Source of the DNA: Lactobacillus sp. CBA3605 | GTDB taxonomy: Bacteria; Bacillota; Bacilli; Lactobacillales; Lactobacillaceae | DNA: 64,000 nucleotides | NCBI RefSeq assembly: GCF_002970915.1 | Contig: NZ_CP027190.1 | Coordinates: forward strand, 744,001-808,000 | Reading direction: 5' to 3' | Notes under the pieces: generated by a model | What the model was told of the DNA's origin: nothing | What the model saw: only the letters and a program-made list of their open reading frames with translations | The model's database searches: none | In this document: positions 31,372 through 40,506 of the stretch, piece after piece | Layout of the letters: every line of letters begins with the position of its first letter | How positions within the stretch are numbered: position 1 is the first letter of the stretch | Translations under genes and position numbers: made by a program

Positions 31372-32017
31372 TAATACGATGCGTACCCCCTACCGATTCA
31401 TTTTGCACCTAGTGATGTTGTTATTTGGCTTATTCTTCATGGCAATGGGCGTCGCGCTCTCAAAATTAGCAGGTATCGGTACCTCGCCAATTTCAAGTAT
31501 CCCCAACGTCTTAAGCCTAATTAGCCGTTACTCAATTGGGCAAATGACCGTTGTTATCATGATTATCACCATCATGCTAGAAGCGTTGATTTTACGGCGT
31601 CAATTTTCTTGGACGAACTTATTACAACTACTGCCGGCCGCTTTCTTTAGTGCCTTAATTGATTATTTTGTCCGCGTCTTTGGTCACCTACCCATTACAA
31701 CTTACCCGCGACAACTCATCGTCAGTTTTGTCAGTATCCTAATCTTAGCTGTGGGCGTTTATTTAGAAGTCAACGCTGGCCTAATTGTCATGCCCGGCGA
31801 AGGAATCGTGGTGGCGATTGCCTTGGTGACCCATCAACCATTCGCTAAGCTAAAAGTTGATTGTGATATTGCTATGGTGCTCATCGCCGTTATCATTGCA
31901 CTCGTCTTTTTGCACGGTCTGATTGGCGTTCGTGAAGGAACCGTATTAGCCGCCTTATTAACTGGCCGCTTCGTTGCCCTCATCGCTAAACTAGTCGCTA
32001 AATTTAAAACGAATTGA
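31364..32017 (+). CDS. YczE/YitT-like integral membrane protein
   Basis: 217 residues from the ATG at 31364, inside the end of the MarR gene (ATGACTAA overlap). Five membrane helices. The pattern GVALSKLAGIGTSPISSIPNVLS early and MPGEGIVVAIALV later is that of the YczE family, membrane proteins of unknown transport function found next to MarR or GntR regulators in Firmicutes. Ends at a bidirectional terminator. Confidence 0.8.
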   Translation: MTNNTMRTPYRFILHLVMLLFGLFFMAMGVALSKLAGIGTSPISSIPNVLSLISRYSIGQMTVVIMIITIMLEALILRRQFSWTNLLQLLPAAFFSALIDYFVRVFGHLPITTYPRQLIVSFVSILILAVGVYLEVNAGLIVMPGEGIVVAIALVTHQPFAKLKVDCDIAMVLIAVIIALVFLHGLIGVREGTVLAALLTGRFVALIAKLVAKFKTN

Positions 32018-32023
32018 ATCCAA

Positions 32024-32069
32024 AAAAGCATTAAGGTTAGCCCGGCTAAAGGCTTCCCTTAATGCTTTT
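32024..32069. terminator. Bidirectional terminator
   Basis: 13-bp arms AAAAGCATTAAGG / CCTTAATGCTTTT (32024-32036, 32057-32069), A-run and T-run ends, between yczE and the small heat-shock gene. Confidence 0.88.
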
Positions 32070-32071
32070 AA

Positions 32072-32488
32072 TTATTGAATTGTAATTTTACCGGCCGGTG
32101 TGGTCACCTTTTTAGTCAAAGTCACCATCAACAAGCCATCACTGTAATGGGCCTGAATCTGATCTTTCAACACATTCTTAAAATAGAATCGCCGTGTCAA
32201 ATCTTTCAGTGGCCGTTCCTGTCGTAAGCGGCGACCATCATCCGCTTGACTGCGCATCGTTCCTTGTCGCGCTCGAATGGTCAACCAGTCATCAACATAC
32301 GTGACGGTAATCGCCGCTTTATCAAAACCGGGTAATTCAACGGTCACCGTGTAGTCATCATCATGTTCAACCACATCCGTTTTCATCACTAATGGTGCAG
32401 TCACCACTGTATGAACCGCTTGATGCAGTCGCTTTAACACATTAATTGGTTGTAACTCGTTCAAATGATGCCGTAGTTGTTGATGCAT
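32072..32488 (-). CDS. Small heat-shock protein, Hsp20 family
   Basis: 138 residues from the ATG at 32488, eight bases after GGGAG. The alpha-crystallin domain runs from about residue 35 to 135: DDYTVTVELPGFDKAAITVTY at its start, RRFYFKNVL, then SDGLLMVTLTKK with the conserved GLLxVTLxK. It holds unfolded proteins in the cytoplasm for refolding. It follows the 112-residue gene by 34 bases; I see no clear CtsR or HrcA site in the short gap. Confidence 0.92.
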   Translation of the reverse strand: MHQQLRHHLNELQPINVLKRLHQAVHTVVTAPLVMKTDVVEHDDDYTVTVELPGFDKAAITVTYVDDWLTIRARQGTMRSQADDGRRLRQERPLKDLTRRFYFKNVLKDQIQAHYSDGLLMVTLTKKVTTPAGKITIQ

Positions 32489-32522
32489 GATTAATGCTCC
32501 CATCCCAAATAAAATTATTTTT

Positions 32523-32861
32523 TTAGTAAGCCGTTTGATGAATGGCGTCAGCTAATAACGTTAACGCATGTTCCCGGGTCTTGACACGATCCATATCAAA
32601 GATGACTGAATCAATGTCGCCGCCCTTAAAGTCAAATTGTTCAAAATAAATATAAGGGTCTTCGCCTTCGACCTTCGCAAAAGCCGCTTCAATCTTTTCA
32701 TTAAAGCCTTCAGCCCAGTCAGCATCTGCCATTTGACTGAAGTCGTGACGGGTCACATATCCTTGCGCCCGAATTAAAGCCATCGCCTTTTGCACGTCGC
32801 TAGCTTGATAAACCAATTTCTTCGAATCCTCGTGGACCTTAGTTTTCGTTTCTACTGGCAT
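32523..32861 (-). CDS. Hypothetical protein, 112 residues
   Basis: Small acidic soluble protein. Repeating helix-like segments (ASDVQKAMALIRAQGYVTRHDFSQMADADWAEGFNEKIEAAF) and a short beta part (IYFEQFDFKGGDIDSVIF). No family recognised. Gene order suggests co-transcription with the small heat-shock gene, so a stress role is possible but not shown. Ribosome binding site AAGGAGAT precedes the ATG. Confidence 0.7.
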   Translation of the reverse strand: MPVETKTKVHEDSKKLVYQASDVQKAMALIRAQGYVTRHDFSQMADADWAEGFNEKIEAAFAKVEGEDPYIYFEQFDFKGGDIDSVIFDMDRVKTREHALTLLADAIHQTAY

Positions 32862-33023
32862 CTTAAAAGATCTCCTTTTTTAATCTACCCTTAGTCTAGC
32901 ACCATTATCGCTAAACGTTAAACTTCTTTCTTCGATTGCAAAATATCGTAACTATCCTTATAATAGTAGCTACTTCGCGTTATAATTGATGTAACTTAAT
33001 TAAATGAAATGAGGAATGTTTCT

Positions 33024-34400
33024 TTGGACAGTGGCCAGATAATTTCAAATTTAGTCATTATTGTCATTACGTTCTTCGTCGCTGCTTTCTTCGTTGCCTG
33101 TGAATTTGCCTTAGTTCAGACCCGACCAAGTGCGCTCGAAGAAGAACAAAAAAAACGTGATAAGCCGTCTAAACGGATTGCGACATCACTACACATGGTA
33201 CAAAACCTTAACGAATATCTTTCAACCACGCAGGTGGGGGTCTCATTAGCTGGGATTATCTTAGGGTGGATCGGTGAACAAACAACCGAACACTTTGTCC
33301 TACAACTATTGGATTTGTTCAACTTATCCATCAGCACCTCTATTTTGCGTGTTATTAGCATTATTTTAGGGGTCTTCATCCTAACTTACTTAGAAGTTGT
33401 TCTAACTGAAATCGTCCCTAAAAATATTGCGATTGATATGCCTTTAAAAGTCATGGCAGTCATTACAACGCCACTACGGTGGTTCCATGTCATCTTCTAT
33501 CCATTCGTTTGGCTGTTGAATACCTCATCAACCGGCGTGGTCAAGCTGCTAGGCATTCCTGTAGCTAATGAAGATAATGATGTCTATTCACAAGCTGAAA
33601 TCTTGAACTTGTCGCGTAACGCCGTTTCAGGCGGTCAACTTGACCGTGACGACTATCTCTACATGGAACGGGCCTTTGAATTTAACGACAAGATTGCTAA
33701 GGATATTATGATTGACCGAACGCAACTAGTCGTAATTGATATTAACGATACGGTTAAACAAGCGATTCGCGTTTACTTACAAAAGCGCTTCAGTCGGCTG
33801 CCCGTTGTCGCTAACAACGATAAGGATAAAATCTTAGGTTATGTTTACAACTATGATTTAATCCGCCAAGGTGAAGTTGATGACGAAATTCGGGTTAACA
33901 AAGTGCTCCGAAATATCATTACTATTCCCGAAACAACGCCGATTCAAGCTATCTTGCAAAAGATGATTGATAAGCAGACCCCCATCGTCGTGGTTGTCGA
34001 CGAATATGGTGGGACGAGTGGGATTGTTACTGATAAAGATATTTATGAAGAACTCTTTGGGACCGTTAATGATGAAATCGACAATGTTTCAACCGAATAC
34101 ATTGAAAAACAAGCCGATGGTATTTACCAGATTAGTGGTAAAATGACCCTTTATGATTTCGAACGGTTCTTCAAGACCGACTTGCAAGAATTCGAGGATT
34201 CGGATGTGGTCACTTTAACGGGCTATATCTTAGATAATTTCCCTAAGATTCAGGCTGGCGATACGATTACAATTGCTGACTTTGATTTTAAAGCGTTAGA
34301 TTTTGAAAATGCGTATATTAACTGGTTTGAAGTTAGTCGTCGAACTACTTCAACGACTGCTTCAACGGTCGATAACGCAGCTAATGATGATAAAAAATAA
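33024..34400 (+). CDS. CNNM/CorC-like protein (hemolysin TlyC family) with CBS domains
   Basis: 458 residues from TTG 33024 (GAGGA eight bases upstream); an ATG at 33009 overlaps that site. Residues 1-185 are a DUF21 (CNNM) membrane domain with three or four helices and the motif ACEFALVQTRPSALEE; residues about 205-330 hold two CBS domains (VVVVDEYGGTSGIVTDKDIYEELFG in the second); 345-440 form a CorC_HlyC domain. The family exports magnesium or related cations, and CBS domains sense adenine nucleotides. Often mislabelled hemolysin. Confidence 0.9.
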   Translation: MDSGQIISNLVIIVITFFVAAFFVACEFALVQTRPSALEEEQKKRDKPSKRIATSLHMVQNLNEYLSTTQVGVSLAGIILGWIGEQTTEHFVLQLLDLFNLSISTSILRVISIILGVFILTYLEVVLTEIVPKNIAIDMPLKVMAVITTPLRWFHVIFYPFVWLLNTSSTGVVKLLGIPVANEDNDVYSQAEILNLSRNAVSGGQLDRDDYLYMERAFEFNDKIAKDIMIDRTQLVVIDINDTVKQAIRVYLQKRFSRLPVVANNDKDKILGYVYNYDLIRQGEVDDEIRVNKVLRNIITIPETTPIQAILQKMIDKQTPIVVVVDEYGGTSGIVTDKDIYEELFGTVNDEIDNVSTEYIEKQADGIYQISGKMTLYDFERFFKTDLQEFEDSDVVTLTGYILDNFPKIQAGDTITIADFDFKALDFENAYINWFEVSRRTTSTTASTVDNAANDDKK

Positions 34401-34449
34401 CAAAAAACACTGCTCGAAAAATCAATGATTTTTCGAGCAGTGTTTTTTG
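34401..34449. terminator. Long bidirectional terminator
   Basis: 24-base perfect arms (34401-34424, 34426-34449) with almost no loop, A/T-rich ends, starting directly at the CorC-like stop codon; faces the response regulator gene. Confidence 0.93.
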
Positions 34450-34470
34450 TTAGCTAACGACCGACGCCGG

Positions 34471-35232
34471 TTATTGTTCCCCAACAATGCCATTAACTTT
34501 TAGTCGCTTCTTCAAGGCTTTAACTTTAGTCATTGAACACTTGCAACTCAAGCCATCACCAAAATAAATTAGTTTAGTTTTAACATCATATTCAATCACA
34601 TTATCCACATTAATTAAGGCTGATTTTGAACAGCGAAACAACTGCTGATATTGCTTTTCAAGCGCTGATAACTTCCCATAAAACTCGTATTCACCCGCTT
34701 GCGCATAGCATTTAAGCCGATGTGGAATATCAGCCGGAGTTATGAGTAAGATTTCTTGTATATTAAGATTGAAAATTCGGCTGCCAACCGTGAACGCAAA
34801 ATTTTGTTGTCGCGTCGTTGCGGCTGCCAATGAGCGCTGCTGCGCTAAAGCTAAGTTATCAATAATTTCAGCCCGAATTTTCTCCACAGGCTGATCCTTA
34901 CTGATAAACCCTAGCACTTCTAACTGTCGTTTCAACGTAATTGGTGCCATTTCATCATGAGTCGTAATAAAGATCAGTTTAGCCTGAACATCCACCGCTC
35001 GAATTTTTTCAGCCAACTCAATACCATCAATATCAGCATTCAAATCAATATCCAATAGATAAATACCGTTTTCAGGCTTAGCTTGCTTCAAATAAGTCAA
35101 ACAATCATGCGGCGTTGTTGTACTTAAAGCTAACTCAAACTCAGCATCGTGAAACATGACATAATCTTTGACGATGTGTGTGAGTTGCCTCAATTGAATC
35201 GAGCTATCTTCACAAATAACAATTGGATACAT
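34471..35232 (-). CDS. LytTR response regulator (AgrA/PlnC type)
   Basis: 253 residues. Receiver domain (residues 1-125) with acidic pocket ICEDS and phospho-acceptor Asp in GIYLLDIDL near residue 59; LytTR DNA-binding domain at about 145-245 (LLITPADIPHRLKCYAQAGEYEFYGKL, FRCSKSALINVDNV). Such regulators bind direct repeats upstream of bacteriocin or quorum-sensing operons. It is 16 bases downstream of its cognate kinase gene, which is interrupted by a stop codon, so its activation may be lost or borrowed. Confidence 0.92.
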   Translation of the reverse strand: MYPIVICEDSSIQLRQLTHIVKDYVMFHDAEFELALSTTTPHDCLTYLKQAKPENGIYLLDIDLNADIDGIELAEKIRAVDVQAKLIFITTHDEMAPITLKRQLEVLGFISKDQPVEKIRAEIIDNLALAQQRSLAAATTRQQNFAFTVGSRIFNLNIQEILLITPADIPHRLKCYAQAGEYEFYGKLSALEKQYQQLFRCSKSALINVDNVIEYDVKTKLIYFGDGLSCKCSMTKVKALKKRLKVNGIVGEQ

Positions 35233-35248
35233 CAGTTAAACCTACTTT

Positions 35249-36535
35249 CTACGTTTCAATGGTAATCTGAACTGAAAATTTTGCTGGGATCCATTTGTAG
35301 GAGACTAAGACGTTATGATATTTATGCCGAATATCATCAATAATTGATAACCCTAAACCGCTATGCTTCTGCTTAGTTGTTGTACCTAACTGTCTTAACG
35401 TGTTCACATCGCTAGCCGAGGTCTGATCAGTATTTTCAATCATAATATTTAGACTGGTCGGTGCTTGATAGATAACAATTGTAATATATTTATGCTGATT
35501 ATCTTGGACGGCCTCAATCGCATTATCTAATGTAATACTAAGCAATCGCACCATATCAAAAGGATTGATGGTCAGTGGCTGAATCGGCGTTCGACATTCA
35601 AAGCGATACTTAATGCCTTGATTTTCTATGGCGAATAGCTTAGTCAACAAGATACTTTTCATATGAATCTCATTGACATTACCAATATCCTGATAATGAT
35701 CAGTCATTTCACTTAATTCTTGATTAGAATATATTTGTAGTTCATTCAGATAATGTTTTACCGCTCGCAAATCACCAATCTACGTCAATTCAGACAAACT
35801 AAGCAACATATTTTTATAGTCATGCCGGAACTTTCTTAGCTTAGTTTGACTCTGTTCCAATTGCTTCGTATAAGTTCGTAAATTGTCTAATTGTTGCTGT
35901 TCAAGCTTGGCTTGATAACGCCTTTTAGACCGTAAATAAGCATTCAAGAATACCCCAGCAAGTAATAAACACTCGATAATGGCAAATATCAACGTGCCAA
36001 ATGTAAACTTATCATAAACACCGACCTTATTAGCCAGTTGAATGAAAAAATAAAAAATGACTAATAAAATTAATTGCAAAATCATTAATAGCACTTGAAA
36101 ATTCTGATCTGAAAATAAGCTATTAATCGGCTTTTTTAAATACCTAACAATTAATGTCAAAACGCCTACTTCAACTAATTGCGTCGCTATCACAAAAAAC
36201 CAGCCTTGCTTAACTGCAAAATTAACAAAAGGGACTGAAACGGCATTGGCAATAAACGATGCTAAAATAATACAATCGCCTGCAAATAATAATAAATTAA
36301 CCCCTCGTGGCACCCAATGAAACTGGTAATTAATGAGATAGATCAATCCCATATAAAGCAGATAGACACTAAAGTCACCTTGAACATTGAGGATTAAAAT
36401 CAATGGTGCTAGGCCATAACCCATCACTTTTTTCCCGGTTGAAAATTGCTGATTATTAATACGATTTGAAAAAGCATACAATATAATAATATCGGTAAAC
36501 ATTTGAAAAATATAAGCTCGCATATCAACTTGCAT
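35249..36535 (-). pseudogene. AgrC-type (HPK10) histidine kinase interrupted by an in-frame TAG
   Basis: The two open frames 35780-36535 and 35249-35770 are in one reading frame, separated only by TAG at 35782-35780 (codon 252) in the context LSLSELT-stop-IGDLRAV. Joined, they give a 428-codon kinase of normal AgrC length: six membrane helices (residues about 5-200), coiled coil, H-box FRHDYKNMLLSL near 238, N-box LDNAIEA and G-box GLGLSIIDD. The stop separates the phospho-accepting His from the ATPase domain. A restart at TTG 35770 is possible but has no good ribosome binding site. The N-terminal ATG at 36535 follows GAGGTG. Alternatives: recent nonsense mutation, suppression, or sequencing error. 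Confidence 0.85.
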
Positions 36536-36668
36536 AATGCTTGGCACCTCTAACTATCGCGTTTATCATTCCTTCAATGTATCATAGTTTTTATATAGTT
36601 TTAATGATTATTAAAATAAATTCGTCCAGGCGCACATTAAGTCACGGCCTTCGCCATCAAAAGCGGCG

Positions 36669-37028
36669 TTAACTGTGCCGTGGAAATTTTTCTAAAAAGC
36701 CATAAAATTGTGATTTATCAGAAAAATCAGCCATATATAAACCGTTTAAGCCAGCCTTTTTCCCAATTGCACTGAGCTTAATCATCAAATCCTCTTCCTC
36801 TGCTGGAAAATGAATCCGCCCTTTAATGGCCATACTACGAATATAATTAACTAGCCGATTCACTAATGCGGCCGAATCCTTAGCTTTATCAAGCTTTTTA
36901 TAAACCTGCGCCAAAACATCTATCATATCTAAAAGCTCGCCAGGTTGTTGCTCGTGATTTTTAAAACTTGTTAGTAACACCTGAATGTAGGCCTTAGCCA
37001 TATCGCGGTTCTTTGTCTCGTTACTCAT
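36669..37028 (-). CDS. Bacteriocin immunity protein, enterocin A immunity type
   Basis: 119 residues, cytoplasmic four-helix bundle type. The stretch LVNRLVNYIRS...RIHFPAEEEDLMIKLSAIGKKAGLNGLYMADFSDKSQF closely follows the enterocin A immunity protein as I remember it, including the ending NGLYxADxxDKSQF. These proteins protect the cell from class IIa (pediocin-like) bacteriocins by binding the receptor-bacteriocin complex at the mannose PTS. Ribosome binding site AGGAGG. No bacteriocin structural gene is seen next to it, so it is an orphan immunity gene beside the damaged two-component system. Confidence 0.85.
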   Translation of the reverse strand: MSNETKNRDMAKAYIQVLLTSFKNHEQQPGELLDMIDVLAQVYKKLDKAKDSAALVNRLVNYIRSMAIKGRIHFPAEEEDLMIKLSAIGKKAGLNGLYMADFSDKSQFYGFLEKFPRHS

Positions 37029-37194
37029 ATTTTTGACCTCCTAATCGTCAAAACAATTCTTAACTTGAACACTTATTACTTTAGTCGTTTTTTCACCGCC
37101 CAGCCAAAAACATCCTGTAACCGCATAAATCCATCATGAACACTAAGACCACCCTTCCTAATAGCCAATAATAACGTTATCGCTTACAATTAGT

Positions 37195-37223
37195 TTGCAA
37201 AACTAACCTCCACAGCGTAAAAT
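37195..37223 (+). promoter_or_regulatory. Promoter of nrdI
   Basis: -35 TTGCAA (37195-37200), 17-bp spacer, -10 TAAAAT (37218-37223). A cre-like sequence CGTTATCGCTTACA (37175-37188) sits upstream, with one mismatch. Confidence 0.6.
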
Positions 37224-37260
37224 TAGGCTACAACTTTAAGACAGAAATGAGGAAATGACC

Positions 37261-37734
37261 GTGAGCGAAACAACCATTAATATCATTTATCTTTCCATTG
37301 AAGGTAATACCCGTTCATTTGTAACTCGGATGCAAGACTACGCTAAGACTCAACACGCTGCAGATGAAAATAATCCGTTAATTACATTAAAAGAAATTAC
37401 GGAACAATCTGACTTTGCAATTGAAACAAAACCTTACTTCGCCTTTGTTCCAACCTACTTAGATGGTGGTAACGGTATTGATAACGGGGTCAAAGAATTA
37501 ATGACCAACGTTTTAGGTGAATACCTCAATTACGATCAAAATGCCAACCAATGCCTCGGCGTGGTCGGTAGTGGTAACCGTAACTTTAATGATCAATACT
37601 GTTTAACTGCACGCCGTTACGCTGAACAATTAGACACCGACTTCATTGCCGATTACGAATTACGCGGCACCTCAGTGGATACTGAACGTGTTTATAACGT
37701 TATGAAAGAACGGCTACAAGCTTTAACTGATTAA
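37261..37734 (+). CDS. nrdI: NrdI-like flavodoxin
   Basis: 157 residues from GTG 37261 (GAGGA seven bases before); ATG 37255 is too close to that site. The FMN phosphate loop is SIEGNTRSF near residues 12-20, followed by VPTYLDGGNGIDNG and GVVGSGNRNFNDQYCLTAR, all typical of NrdI. It supplies oxidant to form the dimanganese-tyrosyl cofactor of class Ib ribonucleotide reductase. It stands alone here, without nrdE/nrdF/nrdH, so the reductase genes lie elsewhere. Confidence 0.9.
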   Translation: MSETTINIIYLSIEGNTRSFVTRMQDYAKTQHAADENNPLITLKEITEQSDFAIETKPYFAFVPTYLDGGNGIDNGVKELMTNVLGEYLNYDQNANQCLGVVGSGNRNFNDQYCLTARRYAEQLDTDFIADYELRGTSVDTERVYNVMKERLQALTD

Positions 37735-37748
37735 GCCCTACAAATTAT

Positions 37749-37791
37749 AAAAGGTACACTAGCAAACTAAAAATTTGCTAGTGTACCTTTT
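37749..37791. terminator. Bidirectional terminator
   Basis: 18-bp perfect arms (37749-37766, 37774-37791) with AAAA/TTTT ends, between nrdI and the MFS gene. Confidence 0.92.
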
Positions 37792-37834
37792 GCTTTTAAG
37801 CGATTAATGATTTGGCCATCACTTGAAAAACGAG

Positions 37835-39004
37835 TTAGCCATTCAACAGATGGGCTTGCCGCGCCTTAACTAACACAATGCCTAAAGTCATAAGCATGAC
37901 TGCAGTCACCGTGATAAACAACACTGAGTACGAGAACTGGGCAACCATCATCCCACCAAATAACGGGCCCACTGCCCGCCCCAACGACAATGCCATATTG
38001 AAACGACCTTGATATTTGCCACGTTGATTAGCTGCGGCCATATCATCAATCCACGCAGGCACGATTGGCAGACCAATCACTTCGCCCACCGTTAGAACAA
38101 CCATAATAATAATAAAATCAACATATTGCCGGGCAAAGACTAGGCCCAAGAAAGATAGTGCAAACAACGTGATGCCAAAACCAATTTGCGTGCCAATCTT
38201 AAAACGCTCATTAAACAACGTCACCACCGGTTGGCTCGCAATAATCAGTAAGCCATTAATGGTCCAAACTTCACTGTATTGCCGGAATGGAATTCCTAAG
38301 TTCGTCATGTGGACCGACAAGAGACTCTCCCAAAGTGCATAACTCAGATAAATGGTGAAAATCATCAAGCAAATGAGCCAAATCAAGTGGCGCTTACGAC
38401 TAGAGGTCTGATCAGTCGTCACCTTAGTCACAGTTTCCGGTTGCTTCGTCGCAACGGGGGCAACATTAAAGGTTGTCAACACAATCGCAAACAACCCAAG
38501 GTAGCATAAGGTTGCTACCATGAAAACCACGTTAATCCCCAGATCCAACAAATAGCCCACGAGCAATGTCCCGATAACAACGCCCACATTTAAAGCCATA
38601 TATAATAAGTTAAAGACCACGCGATTCGACTTAGTCGTGACTGTAGCCGCGTAAGCATTGACGACCGTCATACTAATTCCGTCACCAAAACCAACTAAAA
38701 TTAAACCACCAGCGTATGGCCACAAGCTGTGCCAAAAGACCAATATCATTAACGCAATAGTCGAAATGGTCACGCCTAAAATAGCCGTCCAATACGGGCG
38801 CCAACGGTCAAATAATCGGCCGCCCACAAAGTTTCCTAAAATCATCGCTAACGACATGCAGAACAGAATAATGCCTGAAAATGTTAACGTTTGATGCAAA
38901 TAATTGTGCATGTAAACCGTAGTCAACGGCCACATAAAAGCTGCCCCCGCATTATTAAGCAAATTGGCAATAAACAGCCACCGTAACCGAACTTCTTTTT
39001 GCAT
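37835..39004 (-). CDS. MFS transporter (DHA1-like)
   Basis: 389 residues from ATG 39004 (GGTGA upstream). Twelve membrane helices; motif A GNFVGGRLFDRWRPYW near residues 55-70 and its degenerate copy in the second half. It resembles DHA1 multidrug exporters, but the substrate is unknown. It starts 19 bases after the fumarase gene and is transcribed with it; a C4-dicarboxylate link is conceivable from position only. Confidence 0.85.
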   Translation of the reverse strand: MQKEVRLRWLFIANLLNNAGAAFMWPLTTVYMHNYLHQTLTFSGIILFCMSLAMILGNFVGGRLFDRWRPYWTAILGVTISTIALMILVFWHSLWPYAGGLILVGFGDGISMTVVNAYAATVTTKSNRVVFNLLYMALNVGVVIGTLLVGYLLDLGINVVFMVATLCYLGLFAIVLTTFNVAPVATKQPETVTKVTTDQTSSRKRHLIWLICLMIFTIYLSYALWESLLSVHMTNLGIPFRQYSEVWTINGLLIIASQPVVTLFNERFKIGTQIGFGITLFALSFLGLVFARQYVDFIIIMVVLTVGEVIGLPIVPAWIDDMAAANQRGKYQGRFNMALSLGRAVGPLFGGMMVAQFSYSVLFITVTAVMLMTLGIVLVKARQAHLLNG

Positions 39005-39023
39005 TAATTTCACCTAAGTTTTT

Positions 39024-40412
39024 CTATTTTGAACGATCAATATTCGTCATTTTTAAGGGGTCAACCCATTGATCAAAATCAGGACCAGTGACATAACCAC
39101 TCTTTAAAGCTGCCTCCCGTAACGTTGACCCAGCTCGTTCAGCCAGTTGCGCAATCTCAGCCGCATGATGATACCCAATTTTTGGTGACAACGCCGTAAC
39201 CGTCATTAAAGACTCATCAACTAACGCCTGCATCCGCTCAGCATTCACCGTCAGGCCTGCGACTAATTTCGTGGTTAAACCTTCAATCGTGCCACTCAAT
39301 AACTCAGCCGATTCCAAAAAGGCCGCAATAATTACTGGTTTGTAAACATTCATTTCAAAATTTCCCTGACTAGCCGCAAAAGTGATGGTAGTATCATTCC
39401 CCATCACGCGGGCCGCCGCCATCGTCAACGCTTCAATCTGCGTGGGATTGACTTTTCCCGGCATAATTGATGAGCCAGGCTCATTGGCCGGAATACTTAA
39501 TTCGCCATAACCGGCCCGTGGCCCACTAGCTAAGAACCGCAAATCGTTACCAATTTTGACTAAATCCGCCGCTAACGTCCGTAACGCGCCATGAACCACG
39601 GTTAATTCCGAATGTGCCGCTAATCCAGCAAAATTATTATCGGCAGGTCGAAAAGCGACCTGATAAGTCACAGCAAGATTAGCCGTCATTTTGGCCGCAA
39701 AGGCCGGTGGCGTATTTAAGCCAGTCCCAACTGCGGTGCCCCCAATCGGTAACGCTAATAAGGCTGCTTTCAACTGATTCACATAGCCTAAATCATGGGT
39801 TAACATACTAACCCAACCACTGATTTCTTGGCCAAAAGTTAAAGGCGTGGCATCTTGTAAATGGGTCCGACCAATCTTAACGGTGTGCCAATACTGCAGC
39901 TGCTTCGCAGTTAATGCCGTGATTAACGCTTGTAGTTGCGTCACGACCGGCACTAATGCCAAGGTCGCCGCAATATTCATTGCCGTTGGAAAAGTGTCAT
40001 TCGAACTTTGTGATTGATTGATATCGTCATTGGGCGTTACCGGCGTAGCCGGATCAAGTTGCGCCGCGACATGGGCCAATACTTCGTTCACATTCATATT
40101 CGTTTGCGTCCCCGACCCCGTCTGATAAACATGCAACGGAAAATCCGCCATTAGCTCAGCGTCATCTAAGGCTAAAAGCTGTTTGGCCGCTTGTTCAATC
40201 ACAGTTGCTTTGGCGGCCGTCAGCGTTCCCACTTGTTGATTCACGCGCGCTGCAGCCTGCTTAATTTGTAATAAGGCCCGAATAACTTGCACCGGCATCA
40301 CGTCTCCATGCGGAAAATTATGGCGACTACGTTCCGTTTGTGGCCCCCATAAAGCGGTGGCAGGAATCTTAACTGGCCCCAACGTATCGGTTTCTTCACG
40401 ATATTCTTCCAT
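39024..40412 (-). CDS. fumC: Class II fumarate hydratase
   Basis: 462 residues, standard length. The superfamily signature GSSIMPGKVNP lies near residue 312; GSGTQTNMNVNEV near 95 and RTHLQDATP near 180 are further fumarase motifs. It interconverts fumarate and malate. In lactobacilli, which lack a full citric acid cycle, it feeds the reductive malate-fumarate-succinate branch and the removal of fumarate from purine and arginine synthesis. Ribosome binding site GAGGAGG; first gene of a two-gene operon with the MFS transporter. Confidence 0.95.
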   Translation of the reverse strand: MEEYREETDTLGPVKIPATALWGPQTERSRHNFPHGDVMPVQVIRALLQIKQAAARVNQQVGTLTAAKATVIEQAAKQLLALDDAELMADFPLHVYQTGSGTQTNMNVNEVLAHVAAQLDPATPVTPNDDINQSQSSNDTFPTAMNIAATLALVPVVTQLQALITALTAKQLQYWHTVKIGRTHLQDATPLTFGQEISGWVSMLTHDLGYVNQLKAALLALPIGGTAVGTGLNTPPAFAAKMTANLAVTYQVAFRPADNNFAGLAAHSELTVVHGALRTLAADLVKIGNDLRFLASGPRAGYGELSIPANEPGSSIMPGKVNPTQIEALTMAAARVMGNDTTITFAASQGNFEMNVYKPVIIAAFLESAELLSGTIEGLTTKLVAGLTVNAERMQALVDESLMTVTALSPKIGYHHAAEIAQLAERAGSTLREAALKSGYVTGPDFDQWVDPLKMTNIDRSK

Positions 40413-40506
40413 TTAAAAAATCCTCCTCAGTCAATGATTATCCCTAAGTATACGCTCTCCTCGAGACGGCGCCTAAGAATTTTCTCACCAACTTAACTTG
40501 CCTCAC

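Noticed and set aside
37175..37188. cre-like box upstream of nrdI
   Set aside because: One mismatch at a fixed position and placed upstream of the -35; too weak to call alone.
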